Shown piece by piece: positions 1 to 10,300 of a stretch of 64,000 nt of DNA. The notes below the pieces were generated by a model that was not told the DNA's origin, searched no databases, and was given only the letters and a program-made list of their open reading frames with translations. Numbering within the stretch: position 1 is the stretch's first letter; every line of letters starts with the position of its first letter. Origin of the DNA: Xylophilus sp. GW821-FHT01B05 (GTDB lineage Bacteria; Pseudomonadota; Gammaproteobacteria; Burkholderiales; Burkholderiaceae_C); contig CP152408.1 of the NCBI GenBank assembly GCA_038961845.1, positions 3,658,001 to 3,722,000 of the forward strand, given 5' to 3'. Made by a program: the position numbers and the translations under genes.

Positions 1-735
1 ATCAGGCGCGATCTTGCGCATGTCGGAGTGGTAGGCCACGGCCATGCGGCCGCGCTCTTGCGCGGCGGCCATGATGGCGGTGGAGCCGGTGTGGAAGGCG
101 ATCACGTCGGCGTCCTGGTTGAACAGGGCCATGGCCGCGTCGCGCTCCTTGGGTGGATCAAACCAGGTGTCGAGCCACAGCACCTTGACCTGCGCCTTGG
201 GATCGACCGAGCGCATGCCCAGCGTGAAGGCGTTGATGCCCTGCAGCACTTCAGGAATGGGGAAGCCCGCGACATAGCCCGCGATGTGCGTCCGGGTCAT
301 GCGGCCTGCGGCCACGCCGGCCAGGTAGCGGCCCTCGTAGTAGCGCGCATTGGCTACGGCCACGTTGGCGGCGGTCTTGTAGCCGGTGATGGACTCGAAC
401 TTCACATCCGGAAAATCCTTGGCGACCTTGAGCGTGGGCTCCATGTAGCCAAAGCTGGGCGTGAAGATGATGCGGTTGCCCTGCTGCGCCAGGTCGCGTA
501 TCACGCGCTCGGCGTCGGCGCCTTCGGGCACGTCCTCGACATAGCGGGTCTGCACACGGGCGCCCAGTGCGCTTTGCACCGCCTGCCGGCCGGCCTCGTG
601 CTGGCGCACCCAGCCAGCATCGGTGACGGGCGTGACATAGACAAAGGCGGCCTTGAGCGGCGCCGAAGACGTTTGCGAAAAAGCGGGCGAGAAAAAACAG
701 GCGGCCGCGAGCGCGGCTGCGAGGTTTTTGTACAT
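1..735 (-). CDS. BMP-family ABC transporter substrate-binding protein (3' end outside window)
   Basis: Partial gene; the C-terminus lies beyond the left edge. The start ATG at 735 follows an AGAGGA ribosome site. A signal peptide opens the protein (MYKNLAAALAAACFF, cleavage probably near SPAFS-Q), so the product is periplasmic. The mature part begins KAAFVYVTPVTDAGW and continues with DLAQQGNRIIFTPSFGY and FPDVKFESITGYK, the pattern of the BMP/PnrA (Med) family, whose members bind nucleosides or purines for an ABC importer. The ligand cannot be read from the sequence. Permease and ATPase genes are not visible and may lie to the left. Confidence 0.85.
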   Translation of the reverse strand, partial: MYKNLAAALAAACFFSPAFSQTSSAPLKAAFVYVTPVTDAGWVRQHEAGRQAVQSALGARVQTRYVEDVPEGADAERVIRDLAQQGNRIIFTPSFGYMEPTLKVAKDFPDVKFESITGYKTAANVAVANARYYEGRYLAGVAAGRMTRTHIAGYVAGFPIPEVLQGINAFTLGMRSVDPKAQVKVLWLDTWFDPPKERDAAMALFNQDADVIAFHTGSTAIMAAAQERGRMAVAYHSDMRKIAPD

Positions 736-844
736 GGTGTTCCTCTACATGGCCTCGGAAACTAAAAACGCCCCCACGCTACTCACTGCGTGTGGGCGTT
801 GCCCCCCAAGGGGGCGCTTTTCATCTTGGGACGGCCCGGCGATG

Positions 845-879
845 AAAAAAATCCCCGCACGCCGAGACACGTGCGGGGA
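845..879 (-). terminator. Intrinsic terminator after azoR
   Basis: Perfect 10-bp stem (TCCCCGCACG pairing with CGTGCGGGGA, 852-879) with an 8-nt loop, followed on the minus strand by a run of T (851-845). It lies 58 bp past the azoreductase stop. Confidence 0.85.
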
Positions 880-936
880 CCGGGATTTTAGGCGGGCTCT
901 GCTGAAGGGCGTTTACGCCCCGCGCAAGCCCCCTCT

Positions 937-1566
937 TCAGGCGACAGCTTCTGCCAGCCGCCCGCCATCCGCCAGCGCGGCGGCAATCGCCTGCTCGCGC
1001 GCCTCAGGCCCCATGGCCACGCCTTCGGCGCGGATCACGGTCACGTCGGTGATGCCGAAGAAGCCGAACGCAGCGCGCAGGTAGGCCTCCTGGTGGTCCA
1101 GCGCCACTTCGAAGGGGGCGCCTGCGTACTTGCCGCCGCGCGAGGACACGATGACCACGCGCTTGCCGCCGGCCAGGCCTTCGGGGCCGGTGGCGGTGTA
1201 GCGGAAGGTGCGGCCGGCCTGGGCCACGCGGTCGATCCAGGCCTTGAGCTGGGTCGGGATGGCGAAGTTGTACATGGGCGCGCCGACCACCACGGTGTCG
1301 GCCGACAGGAATTCCGCCAGCAGCTCTTCGGTCAGCGCAAGCTCAGCGCGCACGGCGGCGCTGTCGGGTGCGGGGGCGCCGGGTGCAGGGCGCAGGGCCT
1401 GCACCAGCTCGCTGCCCAGGTGGGGGATGGGGTCGGCAACCAGGTCGCGGTAGGTGACGATGGCGCCACTGGCCGTGCCGGCCAGTGCGGCGGTGACGGC
1501 GGCGGTGATCTGGCGCGAGACAGAGGCGTCGCCCAGCAGGCTGGAATCGAGGTGCAGCAATTTCAT
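937..1566 (-). CDS. azoR: FMN-dependent NADH-azoreductase
   Basis: 209 aa, the usual AzoR/AcpD length. It is a flavodoxin-like quinone/azo reductase using FMN and NAD(P)H in the cytoplasm. Visible signatures are the N-terminal phosphate-binding stretch LHLDSSLLGDASVSRQ, the FMN loop PMYNFAIPTQLKAWID (97-112) and SSRGGKYAG (141-149). It is transcribed away from a LysR-type gene across a 125-bp gap, the classic regulator/target arrangement, so that LysR protein is the likely regulator. A strong terminator follows the gene. Confidence 0.93.
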   Translation of the reverse strand: MKLLHLDSSLLGDASVSRQITAAVTAALAGTASGAIVTYRDLVADPIPHLGSELVQALRPAPGAPAPDSAAVRAELALTEELLAEFLSADTVVVGAPMYNFAIPTQLKAWIDRVAQAGRTFRYTATGPEGLAGGKRVVIVSSRGGKYAGAPFEVALDHQEAYLRAAFGFFGITDVTVIRAEGVAMGPEAREQAIAAALADGGRLAEAVA

Positions 1567-1691
1567 GGCAAAGGTCTTTCAGAGGTGGCTGGCCCATATG
1601 GCCAGAGGGTGGAAGAATGGTATTTCGCAACAATCACCCTGAGAATCTCCAAAACCGCAATACATCTTCCTACTGGTGCAAAGATAGAGCC

Positions 1692-2636
1692 ATGCAAGAC
1701 CTCAACGACATGTACTTCTTCGCCAAGGTGGTGGAGCACGGCGGCTTCAGTGCGGCGGCGCGGGCGCTGGGGGTGCAGACCTCGCGCGTGAGCCGGCGCG
1801 TGGCCGAGCTGGAAGAGCGCCTGGGCGTGCGGCTGCTGCAGCGCAGCACCCGGCGCATTGCCGTGACCGAGGTGGGCCAGCGCTTCTACCAGCACTGCGC
1901 GGCGCTGGCGGCCGAGGCGCAGGCGGCGCAGGACACGGTGGAGCGCACGCGCAGCGAGCCAAGCGGGCTGGTGCGCCTGTCCTGCCCAACGCCCATGCTG
2001 CAGAGCGGCGTGGGCGCCATCATCTCGCGCTACCTGCGCGACCACCCGCAGGTACGGGTGCATGTAGAGGCCACCAACCGGCGCGTGGACGTGATCGAGG
2101 AAGGCTTTGACCTGGCCCTGCGGGTGCGCAACCCGCCGCTGGAGGATTCAGGCTTGGTGGTACGGGTGCTGGCGCACGGCAGCATCGTCATGGTGGCCAG
2201 CCCGGCGCTGCTGGACCAGCACGGCCGGCCGCAGCAACTGCCGGACCTGGACGCGCTGCCCAGCATGGGCATGGCCTGGGCCTCTGGGCGGCATGCCTGG
2301 ACCTTTGTTGCGGCCGATGGCAGCACCGTCTCCCACAGCTACGAACCCCGGCTGACGGTGGACGATTTCACGACGCTGAAGCAAGCTGCGCTGGAGGGCG
2401 TCGGCATTGCCTACCTGCCCGACTACCTGGTGCAGGAAGAACTCGCCAACGGCTTGCTGGAGCAGGTGCTGCCCGGCTACTCGCTGCCGCAGGGCATTGC
2501 GCACGTGGCCTTCCCCTCGCGCCGCGGCCTGGTGCCCGCCGTGCGCCTGCTGATAGATGCGCTGGTCGAGGGCACCGCGCGCCAGTACGCCGACTGCGAG
2601 CCATCGGCGGGCAACAGCGAAACGCTACAAAATTAA
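1692..2636 (+). CDS. LysR-family transcriptional regulator
   Basis: 314 aa from ATG 1692. An upstream in-frame extension from 1617 lacks family similarity and was dropped. The N-terminal winged HTH is clear (DMYFFAKVVEHGGFSAAARA, then TSRVSRRVAELEERLGVRLL, residues about 5-55), followed by an effector-binding domain with the usual LVRLSCPTPML and FDLALRV stretches. It is divergent from azoR and probably controls it; the inducer is unknown. The last codons and the TAA stop lie inside a dispersed 65-bp repeat (2624-2689), so the extreme C-terminus (ETLQN) is repeat-derived. Confidence 0.9.
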   Translation: MQDLNDMYFFAKVVEHGGFSAAARALGVQTSRVSRRVAELEERLGVRLLQRSTRRIAVTEVGQRFYQHCAALAAEAQAAQDTVERTRSEPSGLVRLSCPTPMLQSGVGAIISRYLRDHPQVRVHVEATNRRVDVIEEGFDLALRVRNPPLEDSGLVVRVLAHGSIVMVASPALLDQHGRPQQLPDLDALPSMGMAWASGRHAWTFVAADGSTVSHSYEPRLTVDDFTTLKQAALEGVGIAYLPDYLVQEELANGLLEQVLPGYSLPQGIAHVAFPSRRGLVPAVRLLIDALVEGTARQYADCEPSAGNSETLQN

Positions 2637-2689
2637 TAGCTTACAGCCTAGGCTACGACTGGGCTAAAGGCACTTTTTACTCAAATTCC
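2624..2689 (+). repeat. 65-bp palindromic element, copy A
   Basis: Shares the family core TAGCT-N-A-AGCC.AGG...CTGGGCTA.AGGC followed by a T-rich stretch and ATTCC with the copies at 25955, 30416, 38311 and 56151. It supplies the last sense codons and the stop of the upstream LysR gene and ends 2 bp before the IS66 left end. Confidence 0.8.
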
Positions 2690-2691
2690 CC

Positions 2692-4328
2692 GTAACTACT
2701 CAGGTCCCCGGATTCGCTAATAGACAATAGCGGCAATGCCCAGCCACCCGAGCCAGCCCGACCTCCCAGCGTTGCCCGATCTCAGCACGCTGAGCCACGC
2801 GCAGAAGGACGAACTGATCAGGATGCTGTGGCCGCTGCTGGGGCAGGTGCAATCGCTCACCGCCCAGCTCGCAGTGATGCAAGCGCGCATCACCGAGCTC
2901 GAAGCCCGGCTGGCCCTCAACAGCCGCAACTCCAGCAAGCCGCCCTCCAGCGATGGCCTGGCCAAACCCGCCCCGAAGTCCCTGCGCCCCAGCGGCCAGC
3001 GCCCTCTAGGCGGCCAGAAGGGCCACGGCGGCCACACGCTGCGCCAGAGCGCCGAAGTCGACCAGGTCATCACCCACCAGAGTGCCCCCCGCTGCAACGC
3101 CTGCCAGGAGTTGCTGGCCCAGCACGAGGTCATCGCCCAGCGCCAGGTCTTCGAACTCCCGGCGCTGCGCGCCCAGGTCATCGAACACCAACTGATCCGC
3201 TCCACCTGCCGCTGCGGGGCCGTGCACCAAGGCAGCTTCCCCGAGGGCATCAGCGCTCCCACGCAATACGGCCCCCGGGCCAAGGCCCTGGCCGTGCATT
3301 TGAACCAGCACCACCTGGTGCCCCTGCAGCGCACCTGCGAGCTCCTGCGCGACGCCTTTGGCCTGCCCCTGTCCCAAGCCAGCGTGCTGGCCTTCTGCCA
3401 CCAGGCGGCCCAGACCCTGGCGCCCACGGTAGCGGCCATCGGGCAGGCCGTACAAGGCGCCCCCGTTGTGCACGCCGATGAGACCGGTATCCGGGTCAAG
3501 GGCACCCTGGCCTGGTTGCACTGCGCCGTCACGGCCTCGCTGACGTGGCTGGGGCTGCATGCCAAGCGTGGCAGCGCAGCCTTCGAAGCCCTGGGCATCC
3601 TGCCCGGCGTGCGGGGCACGCTGGTGCACGACGGGCTGGCCAGCTACAAGGGGCTGGACTGCACGCACAGCCTGTGCAATGCGCACCACCTGCGGGAGCT
3701 GACCTTCGTGCACGAGCAGATGGGCGAGAGGATCTGGGATGGCTGGGCGCGCGAGATGATGGAGCTGCTGCTGCAGGCGCAGCGCGAGGTGGCGCAAGCA
3801 GACTCACCACTTCCGCTGGAGCGCCAGGCCTGGTTCGAAGCGCAGTGGGAACAGTTGCTGCAGCGCGGGGAGCGGCTGCACCCGGAGGTCTTGCCCTCGG
3901 GGGCGCCCCGCAACAGACAGGGCCGCCACCAGCAGAGCAAGGCGTTCAATCTGCTCAAGCGCCTGCGCGTGCACCGCCGCGAGGTCTGGCGCTTCATGAC
4001 CGATGCGGACGTGCCTTTTACCAACAACCTGGCCGAGCAGGCCCTGCGCATGTCCAAGGTCCGACAGAAGGTCTCGGGCTGCTTTCGCACGCGGGAGGGG
4101 GCCGATACCTTCTTTACCCTGCGCTCCTATCTGGCCACTATGCGCAAGCAGCGCGCCTGCCTCTTTGACTGCCTCATCAGTGTCTTCTCGGGGAACACCA
4201 GGCAGCCTGTGCTGTAGGGGCGATGCTGTTCGGTTGCCTGCGCTCGCCCTGCACCGTTCGGCGGGCCTGCCGCTGTACGTAGGCCCCAGGCTTCGACCAC
4301 CTCTGCCCTCAGGGGGCTGAGTAGTTAC
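2692..4328 (+). mobile_element. IS66-family insertion sequence with a single transposase gene
   Basis: About 1.64 kb bounded by 12-bp perfect terminal inverted repeats: GTAACTACTCAG at 2692-2703 and its reverse complement at 4317-4328. GTAA ends are typical of IS66. Only the large transposase (TnpC type) is present; there are no tnpA or tnpB accessory genes, as in the ISBst12-like subgroup. The 8-bp flanks (AATTCCCC on the left, GAATTTAC on the right) are not a duplication, so the target-site repeat expected of a recent insertion is missing. The right end lies 8 bp from the stop codon of the acetyltransferase gene. Confidence 0.9.
2736..4217 (+). CDS. IS66-family transposase
   Basis: 493 aa, full length and apparently intact. 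Order of parts: an N-terminal coiled coil (about 15-60), the basic linker NSRNSSKPPSSDG typical of IS66, a zinc-binding segment with Cys pairs (C-NAC near 120 and C-RC near 152), then the DDE catalytic core: D248 (VVHADETG), D299 (LVHDGLASY) and E434 (NNLAEQALR). The C-terminal KVRQKVSGCFRT is the family signature. It lies within the inverted repeats at 2692 and 4317. Confidence 0.95.
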   Translation: MPSHPSQPDLPALPDLSTLSHAQKDELIRMLWPLLGQVQSLTAQLAVMQARITELEARLALNSRNSSKPPSSDGLAKPAPKSLRPSGQRPLGGQKGHGGHTLRQSAEVDQVITHQSAPRCNACQELLAQHEVIAQRQVFELPALRAQVIEHQLIRSTCRCGAVHQGSFPEGISAPTQYGPRAKALAVHLNQHHLVPLQRTCELLRDAFGLPLSQASVLAFCHQAAQTLAPTVAAIGQAVQGAPVVHADETGIRVKGTLAWLHCAVTASLTWLGLHAKRGSAAFEALGILPGVRGTLVHDGLASYKGLDCTHSLCNAHHLRELTFVHEQMGERIWDGWAREMMELLLQAQREVAQADSPLPLERQAWFEAQWEQLLQRGERLHPEVLPSGAPRNRQGRHQQSKAFNLLKRLRVHRREVWRFMTDADVPFTNNLAEQALRMSKVRQKVSGCFRTREGADTFFTLRSYLATMRKQRACLFDCLISVFSGNTRQPVL

Positions 4329-4336
4329 GAATTTAC

Positions 4337-4834
4337 TCAAACCACGCCGCGCTTGAGCCGGACTTCTTCCACCCGCTCGGCCCCCACCAGCGCCGTACGC
4401 AGCGTGGTCATCTCGCGCTTGAAACCGGCCAGTTCGAAGAAGCGCAGCGCACGCTCATCGCGCAGCATCACCCAGACCGTGGCGCTGGTGCAGCCCTCTT
4501 CCTCCAGGCCCTCGCGCGCGGCATCCCACAAGGCCACGCCCATGCCCAGACCCACGTGCGAAGGCAGCACATACAGCGCCCAGATCTCGCCCATGGTCTG
4601 CTTGGATTTGGGATCGCGCGAACGGTCAAAGCCGACAAAGCCAATGATCCGGTCGCCCTCCAGCGCCACATGCACCTGCGGCTCGCCATATTCGATCGCC
4701 TCGCGCCAGAAGGTGACCTGGCGGGGCGTCACCGCCACATCGGCAGAGCCGGCATACAGATGGTGGATGGCAGCCACGGCGGCGGCATCACGGAGTTCGG
4801 CGGGGCGGACGGAGACAGACAGGGAAGGAAGCAT
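4337..4834 (-). CDS. GNAT-family N-acetyltransferase
   Basis: 165 aa from ATG 4834; a TTG nine bases upstream is possible and neither has a convincing ribosome site. It is a single GNAT domain: RPAELRDAAAVAAIHH at the start, the acetyl-CoA pyrophosphate loop around LPSHVGLGMGVALWDAA, then ALRFFELAGFKRE, the usual last strand and helix. It transfers an acetyl group from acetyl-CoA to an amine; the substrate is unknown. The stop is 8 bp from the IS66 end, so the insertion narrowly missed the gene. Confidence 0.85.
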   Translation of the reverse strand: MLPSLSVSVRPAELRDAAAVAAIHHLYAGSADVAVTPRQVTFWREAIEYGEPQVHVALEGDRIIGFVGFDRSRDPKSKQTMGEIWALYVLPSHVGLGMGVALWDAAREGLEEEGCTSATVWVMLRDERALRFFELAGFKREMTTLRTALVGAERVEEVRLKRGVV

Positions 4835-5044
4835 GAAGAACAACGAAAAAGTTCAGATAGACAGCCACAGTGGCTGTAGACACAGGAAAGGAACGTGCCG
4901 CTGGCGGGCAAGGACAGGTCGCGCGGGACACGTCCAGCCGCCGAACGGTGACCCAACTGGGATCGGCGGCAACCGGCAGGCCAAGGGCCTGGGGACAATT
5001 CGGATTATTCCAGACCCATGATTCCCATATTCCAGGAGCCCCTG

Positions 5045-5650
5045 ATGGCCAGTCACAGACTCCATCGCCGCGCCCACGGCTTTACCCTGATCGAAGTACT
5101 GGTGTCCATCGTAATTCTGTCGTTCGGCGTGCTGGGCATGGTCGGGCTGCAGGCGTCATCGCTCCAGGCCACCCGTGAGACCCGCCAGCAATCCGCATCG
5201 GTGCGGCTGGCCAAGGAGCTGGCCCAGTTGATGCGGGGCAATCCGGCCATCGCCACGCAGATCGATGCAAGTAAAAACCCGTACTTGGTCGACTACTCAG
5301 GCGGAACACGTACCGCCCCTGCCGCCAATTGCTTTACCAGTGCCGCCTGCCAAACCAGCGTGCCATCCGACAGCCAGGCCAAAGTCGCGGCCTGGGAGGT
5401 TGACGATTGGCTGAGCCGCGTCGACCAGGAATTGCCCGGAGCCCGCGTCAAGGTGTGCTTCGACGCCACCCCTTATGCCGGCGATGGCCTGCCCCAATGG
5501 GACTGCAGCGACACAGGCGGAATCGCCACCGTCAAGATCGGATGGACGCAACGCCGCTTCAACAATGCATCGACCACCACCGCCGAGGTACTGGACCAGG
5601 CCACGCGGCCTTCGGTGGTACTGCCGCTCACGGCCGGGCACACATCATGA
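5045..5650 (+). CDS. pilV: Type IV pilus minor pilin PilV
   Basis: 201 aa from ATG 5045, chosen for its AGGAG site; an upstream ATG at 5018 lacks one. The class III prepilin signal is clear: a short basic leader, then cleavage by PilD at G12|F13 with Glu at +5 (GFTLIEVLVS) and a hydrophobic N-terminal helix. PilV joins the minor-pilin complex that primes pilus assembly at the inner membrane. First gene of a tightly packed operon; its stop overlaps the pilW start (ATGA). Confidence 0.92.
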   Translation: MASHRLHRRAHGFTLIEVLVSIVILSFGVLGMVGLQASSLQATRETRQQSASVRLAKELAQLMRGNPAIATQIDASKNPYLVDYSGGTRTAPAANCFTSAACQTSVPSDSQAKVAAWEVDDWLSRVDQELPGARVKVCFDATPYAGDGLPQWDCSDTGGIATVKIGWTQRRFNNASTTTAEVLDQATRPSVVLPLTAGHTS

Positions 5651-6639
5651 CGCGCGCCCGCAACACTCTGGGGCCACGTACGCGCAAATCGCGCCAGCGC
5701 GGCCTCACCTTGGTCGAACTGCTGGTCGCCATGACCCTCAGCCTGCTGGTGATCATGGCGACGGTAGGCGCACTCGTAGTGGCGCGGCAAGGCTTCACGT
5801 CCGTCGATGCGGCCTCGCAATTGCGGGACAACGCGCGCTTTGCCTCAGACGTAATACAGCGCATCGCGCAGCAGGCCGGCTACCGTGACGTCCCCTACGC
5901 CGCCACCACCCGCGCATCGGATTTCAAATACGCAGGCATGGCAACTGCGACGGAGCCGGCGCATGTCAGCGGCTTCAATAACGCCTTAATTACCAACCCC
6001 ACCAATGGCAGTCGCAGCGGCTGTAGCGCATCCAGCGGTACGGCATGCGCAAACGGTAGCGACATCCTGATCGTGCGCTTCCAGACCAGCGCCAAAAGCG
6101 ACTACACGCCTGGCGCCTCCGACGCCGATCGCTCCATGATCAGCTGTGCGGGCACGACCGACGACATGACCGCCCTCAATTCCGCAGACCGGCTTGTCAA
6201 TACCTTCTACGTTGCGGAAAGCCAGGGCGAGCCGGCCCTCATGTGCGATTACGGTGCAAAAACAGCGCAACCCCTGGTACAGGGCGTGGAAAGCTTCCAG
6301 GTGCTGTACGGCGTAGACGACGTCAGCCCCAATGCCGCTGCGGGCAGCAAGCCCGATACGGTGGCAGATCGCTACCTGCGCGCAGACCAGATGGTGGTCG
6401 CAAGCAACCCCGAGGCCACGCGGGCCAACTGGCTGAGGGTACGCTCCATCCGCATTGGCCTGGTGGTCCGAGGCCCCGTCGGCTCCGCACTCGAGAGAAA
6501 GACCATGGACTACTACCCTCTGGGCGCGGGCCTCTGGAGCACAGCAGACGTCGGCTCCAAGTTCGTAGCGCCGGCGGACGGCCGGCTGCGCCAGGCACTG
6601 ACATTCACCGTCTACCTCCCCAACCCGCAGGAAATGTGA
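5647..6639 (+). CDS. pilW: Type IV pilus assembly protein PilW
   Basis: 330 aa from ATG 5647, overlapping the pilV stop by 4 bp. Prepilin signal with cleavage at G19|L20 and Glu at +5 (GLTLVELLVAMTL), then a long globular domain as in PilW. It is a minor pilin that links the PilV/PilX/PilE tip complex. The overlap indicates translational coupling. Confidence 0.9.
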   Translation: MTRARNTLGPRTRKSRQRGLTLVELLVAMTLSLLVIMATVGALVVARQGFTSVDAASQLRDNARFASDVIQRIAQQAGYRDVPYAATTRASDFKYAGMATATEPAHVSGFNNALITNPTNGSRSGCSASSGTACANGSDILIVRFQTSAKSDYTPGASDADRSMISCAGTTDDMTALNSADRLVNTFYVAESQGEPALMCDYGAKTAQPLVQGVESFQVLYGVDDVSPNAAAGSKPDTVADRYLRADQMVVASNPEATRANWLRVRSIRIGLVVRGPVGSALERKTMDYYPLGAGLWSTADVGSKFVAPADGRLRQALTFTVYLPNPQEM

Positions 6640-6640
6640 G

Positions 6641-7300
6641 ATGGCGCAACCACCCCACTCTCTGTCGCAGGCTGGCCCTGCCGGGCGCTACGCCAACAAG
6701 CAACGCGGCGCAACCTTGGTGACGGTGCTCATGATCCTCGTGATCGTCTCCATTCTTGGAGTCGGCGCGGCCCAGATCGCACTCATGGGCGAACGCGGCG
6801 CACGCAACGACCGCGACTACCAACTAGCATGGCAAGCCGCCGACGCAGCCCTGATGGACGCTGAATTCGATATCTCCGGCAGCGACGGCGCCACCGCAGC
6901 GCGCAGCGCCCTCTTCGCACCGGGCAACCGCATGGGCTTCATTGAAGGCTGCGGCGGCGCCGACAGCGGCACCAGCCAGGGCTTGTGCCTGCCGGCCACC
7001 AGCGGCACCCCCGTGTGGCTGACGGCGGACTTCACCGGCAGCGGCTCCCCAGCGGTTGAATTTGGCACCTTCAGCAAGCGCAGCTTCGACGCTGGCGAGT
7101 CCAGCAACACCGCCATCGCCAGCGTGAAACCCTCGCGCAAACCGCGCTACCTGACCGAGGTGCTGGATGACCCGGAGGTGTACGGCAACCAGGGGATCAA
7201 TCGATCAGCCAAGCCGCTGATCTACCGGGTGACCGCCATGGGCTTTGGCCCGCGTCCCGATATCCAGTCCGTGATGCAAATGCTCTATCGCAAGGACTAA
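6641..7300 (+). CDS. pilX: Type IV pilus assembly protein PilX
   Basis: 219 aa, preceded by an AGGAAA ribosome site within the pilW stop region and separated from pilW by 1 bp. The N-terminus QRGATLVTVLMILVIVSILG is the PilX_N type: a prepilin-like hydrophobic helix without the Glu at +5. The body contains AWQAADAALMDAE, typical of PilX. It is a minor pilin, probably in a tip complex with PilY1 encoded just downstream. Confidence 0.88.
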   Translation: MAQPPHSLSQAGPAGRYANKQRGATLVTVLMILVIVSILGVGAAQIALMGERGARNDRDYQLAWQAADAALMDAEFDISGSDGATAARSALFAPGNRMGFIEGCGGADSGTSQGLCLPATSGTPVWLTADFTGSGSPAVEFGTFSKRSFDAGESSNTAIASVKPSRKPRYLTEVLDDPEVYGNQGINRSAKPLIYRVTAMGFGPRPDIQSVMQMLYRKD

Positions 7301-7304
7301 TGAC

Positions 7305-10300
7305 ATGCAACAGATACGCCGTTTTTCACGCCTCAAAGTCCGTCCGATCATTGCATGCGCCTTACCGGCACTGGCAGCAATCTCGTTTATTGCTCTTGGC
7401 GATGGAGCACCGCCTGATATCCCGCTCATAGATCTTTCGGCAGAGCCCCTTTTTGCAAAAGGCGCCAACGACAAGCCGACCCTGGTGCTGGCGCTGTCAG
7501 TCGAGTACCCGACGGTCGGGGCCCAATACGTCGACCAACCCAATGCCAACGTCGACGCCACCTATGCGCCCGGCACCAAGTACGTCGGCTACTTTGATAC
7601 GGAAAGCTGCTACCAGTATGTCGACGACGCGGACGCCAGCCTGCGCCGCTTTGACCGCCTGGGCGCAGCCACTGGGCGCACCTGCGGAGGTGCGGGCTTC
7701 AGTGGCAACTTCATGAACTGGGCGACCAGCTCTGCGGTGGATGTCTTGCGCCTGGGGCTCACCGGGGGCGACCGCGTGGTCGATACCGCGACGATGACCG
7801 TGCTGCAGCGGGCTGTATTGCCCGTGACTGCGGGAGGCTTCTGGAACAACAACAACTTCCCATCCAAGCAATTGAAAGCCGCGCTGGCGGCTGGTGCCGT
7901 TCCAGACGCTCTGCGTCGCGGCGCCACTGGCGCGCTTTATAGCGGCGATATCTTCGTTGCCAACTGTCTCAACCGCGTCCATTTCGGTACAGCAGCGACT
8001 GGCAGTTGCGACAAGCCCGGCCTGAACGCCAACCTCGGGACCAAACCGGCCGCCAACGGTGATCCAACCGTGGCAGGGTCCGGGTTTACGTCTTGCGCCA
8101 ATGAAAACGCGACTTGCAACCGGCCTCCCGGCAGCACGGGCAAGTGGTTGGTTGCCTACGGCGCCGCAGCGGGCTGGATTACCAAGGAAATCACAGGCAA
8201 CTCCGTTGCCTGCAACAACACGGCCATGGGCCCCGACCCTGCCCCCGGCACAGGCAAGTCCTGCTATCGCCGGAGCGACACCAGCAACTGGCCACCCGCG
8301 GTAACCGGTACATGGCTGAGCAGTGACAGCTTCTTCTATTCACGCGTGCAGGTCTGCCAGACCGATACCTCTGGCGCACTGCAAGACCCGCGCGCCAGCT
8401 ACTGCCTGCGCTACCCCCAGGGCAACTACAAGCCTGTGGGCAATATGCAGAAGTTCAGCGACCGCATCCGCGTAGCGGCCTTCGGCTACCTGATGGACGA
8501 TCAAAACTCCCGCTACGGCGGGGTGCTGCGGGCCCCCATGAAGTACGTGGGCCCCAAGAGCTTCGACAGCAGCGGCAACCTGATCTCTGGCAGCAACGCC
8601 CAGATCGAGTGGAACGAAAACACCGGCATCTTCATTGCCAACCCGGACGCGCAGGCCGAGGGCAAGAGCGGGGTCATCAACTATCTCAACCAGTTCGGGC
8701 GCACCGGCGACACCTTTGGCCGCTACAAGACCCTCGACCCGGTAGGCGAGCTGTACTACGAGTCGCTGCGCTACCTGCAAGGCCTGCCGCCCACGGAGCA
8801 GGCCCTGGTCAACATGACAGGTGATATGAAGCAGGGCTTCCCGGTGTTCCCATCTTCGCTCCCCGGCTCTTGGACCGATCCCCATGCAGGCGGCGACAGC
8901 AGCAGGAACTATGCGTGCCTGAAGAACAACATCCTGGTCATTGGCGACGTCAACACGCACAACGACAAATCCATTCCGGGAAATACCAGGACCACCAACA
9001 GCGACTTCGTCCGCGCCGCGAACCTCAGCGGCAATGAGCCCAACTTTGTTGCCTGGACCAAGGTTGTCGGCGCCTTTGAAGCGGGCACCGCTGTGAACTA
9101 CATCGATGGCTCAGGCAAAGCACAAACGACCTCCAACCCCAATGGAAGCACGGGTGAACGCGCCACAAGATCGGGGCTAGCCAACATTGACACGGCCTCC
9201 ACGGGCGCCTCCGACGCCGCCTACTACATGGCCGGCATGGCCTATTGGGCCAACACCCATGACATTCGTGGCACCGACTGGAGCGAGGCCACCAAACGCC
9301 GCCCCGGCATGCGGGTGTCCACCTATGTGCTGGACGTGAATGAGAACGGGAGAGACAGCGTAAAAAATACCCGGCGCCAGACCCAGTTCTTCCTGACGGC
9401 CAAGTATGGCGGCTTCAAGGATGCCTCCGGCAAAGGCAACCCGTACCTGAACAAGGCAGGCGTACTCGACAATACCAACTGGGAAAAGCCAGACGATCCC
9501 GGCGAGGCCAAGAGTTACTTCCTCTCCAGCAACGCCGAAGCCGTGCTGCAGGCGCTCGACAACATTTTCGTGAGCATCGCAGCAGAAGGCAGCAGCATTG
9601 CGGGCGGCGTTGTCTCCACCTCGCGCATCACCCCGGACGCCACTGGCTACACCTACCGCGCCCGCTTTGACCCAGCGGACTGGAGCGGCGACGTGCTGGC
9701 CCTCCCCCTTACAAGCAACACGACCGACATCGTGTCGGTGGGCGATACCGCCTCGGCCGCATGGCGTGCCGGTGCATTGCTCAACAACAAGGCGCCGGCA
9801 GACCGCAAGATTTATGTCGGCATGTCGTCACCCGAGAGCGCCACGCTGGCGACACCCTTCAAGTGGGATGCCATTGAGACATCGCTCAAGAATGCCTTGG
9901 ACAAGCCCACGCCCGCCCTTGGCTCGGATGGCCGGGGCGAACTCCGCTTGAATTACCTGCGGGGCGACAGGTCCCAGGAAAGCGGCGGCGTTTTCCGCAA
10001 GCGCGGATCGGTGCTGGGGGACATCGTCAACTCTGCCTTGGTTTACTCCGGCGCGCCCACGCGCTCCATCTATGACGCGAGCTACGCTGATTTCTACAAA
10101 AGTAAGCTGAGCCGGTCGAAGGCACTTTTCGTCGGCGCCAATGACGGCATGCTGCATGCATTCAGCGCCGCTACGGGTGAAGAACTTTTTGCCTACATCC
10201 CAAGCTGGGTGGGCAGCCGGCTGTCCTACCTTACCAACGTCAACTACAACACCAGTGGCCACCAGAGCTATGTAGACGGCTCCTCGGACGTGAGAGAGGC

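Noticed and set aside
765..840. C-rich hairpin region between azoR and the BMP gene as a seventh stop-proximal element
   Set aside because: It shares a C-run and a CCCCCC/GGGGGG hairpin, but does not follow a stop codon in the right polarity and lacks the covarying third hairpin.
4329..4341. The string TTTACTCAAA on both sides of the IS66 element as a possible target duplication
   Set aside because: It lies at different distances from the two ends (6 and 3 bp). On the left it is part of the 65-bp repeat and on the right part of the acetyltransferase gene; chance similarity is likelier.
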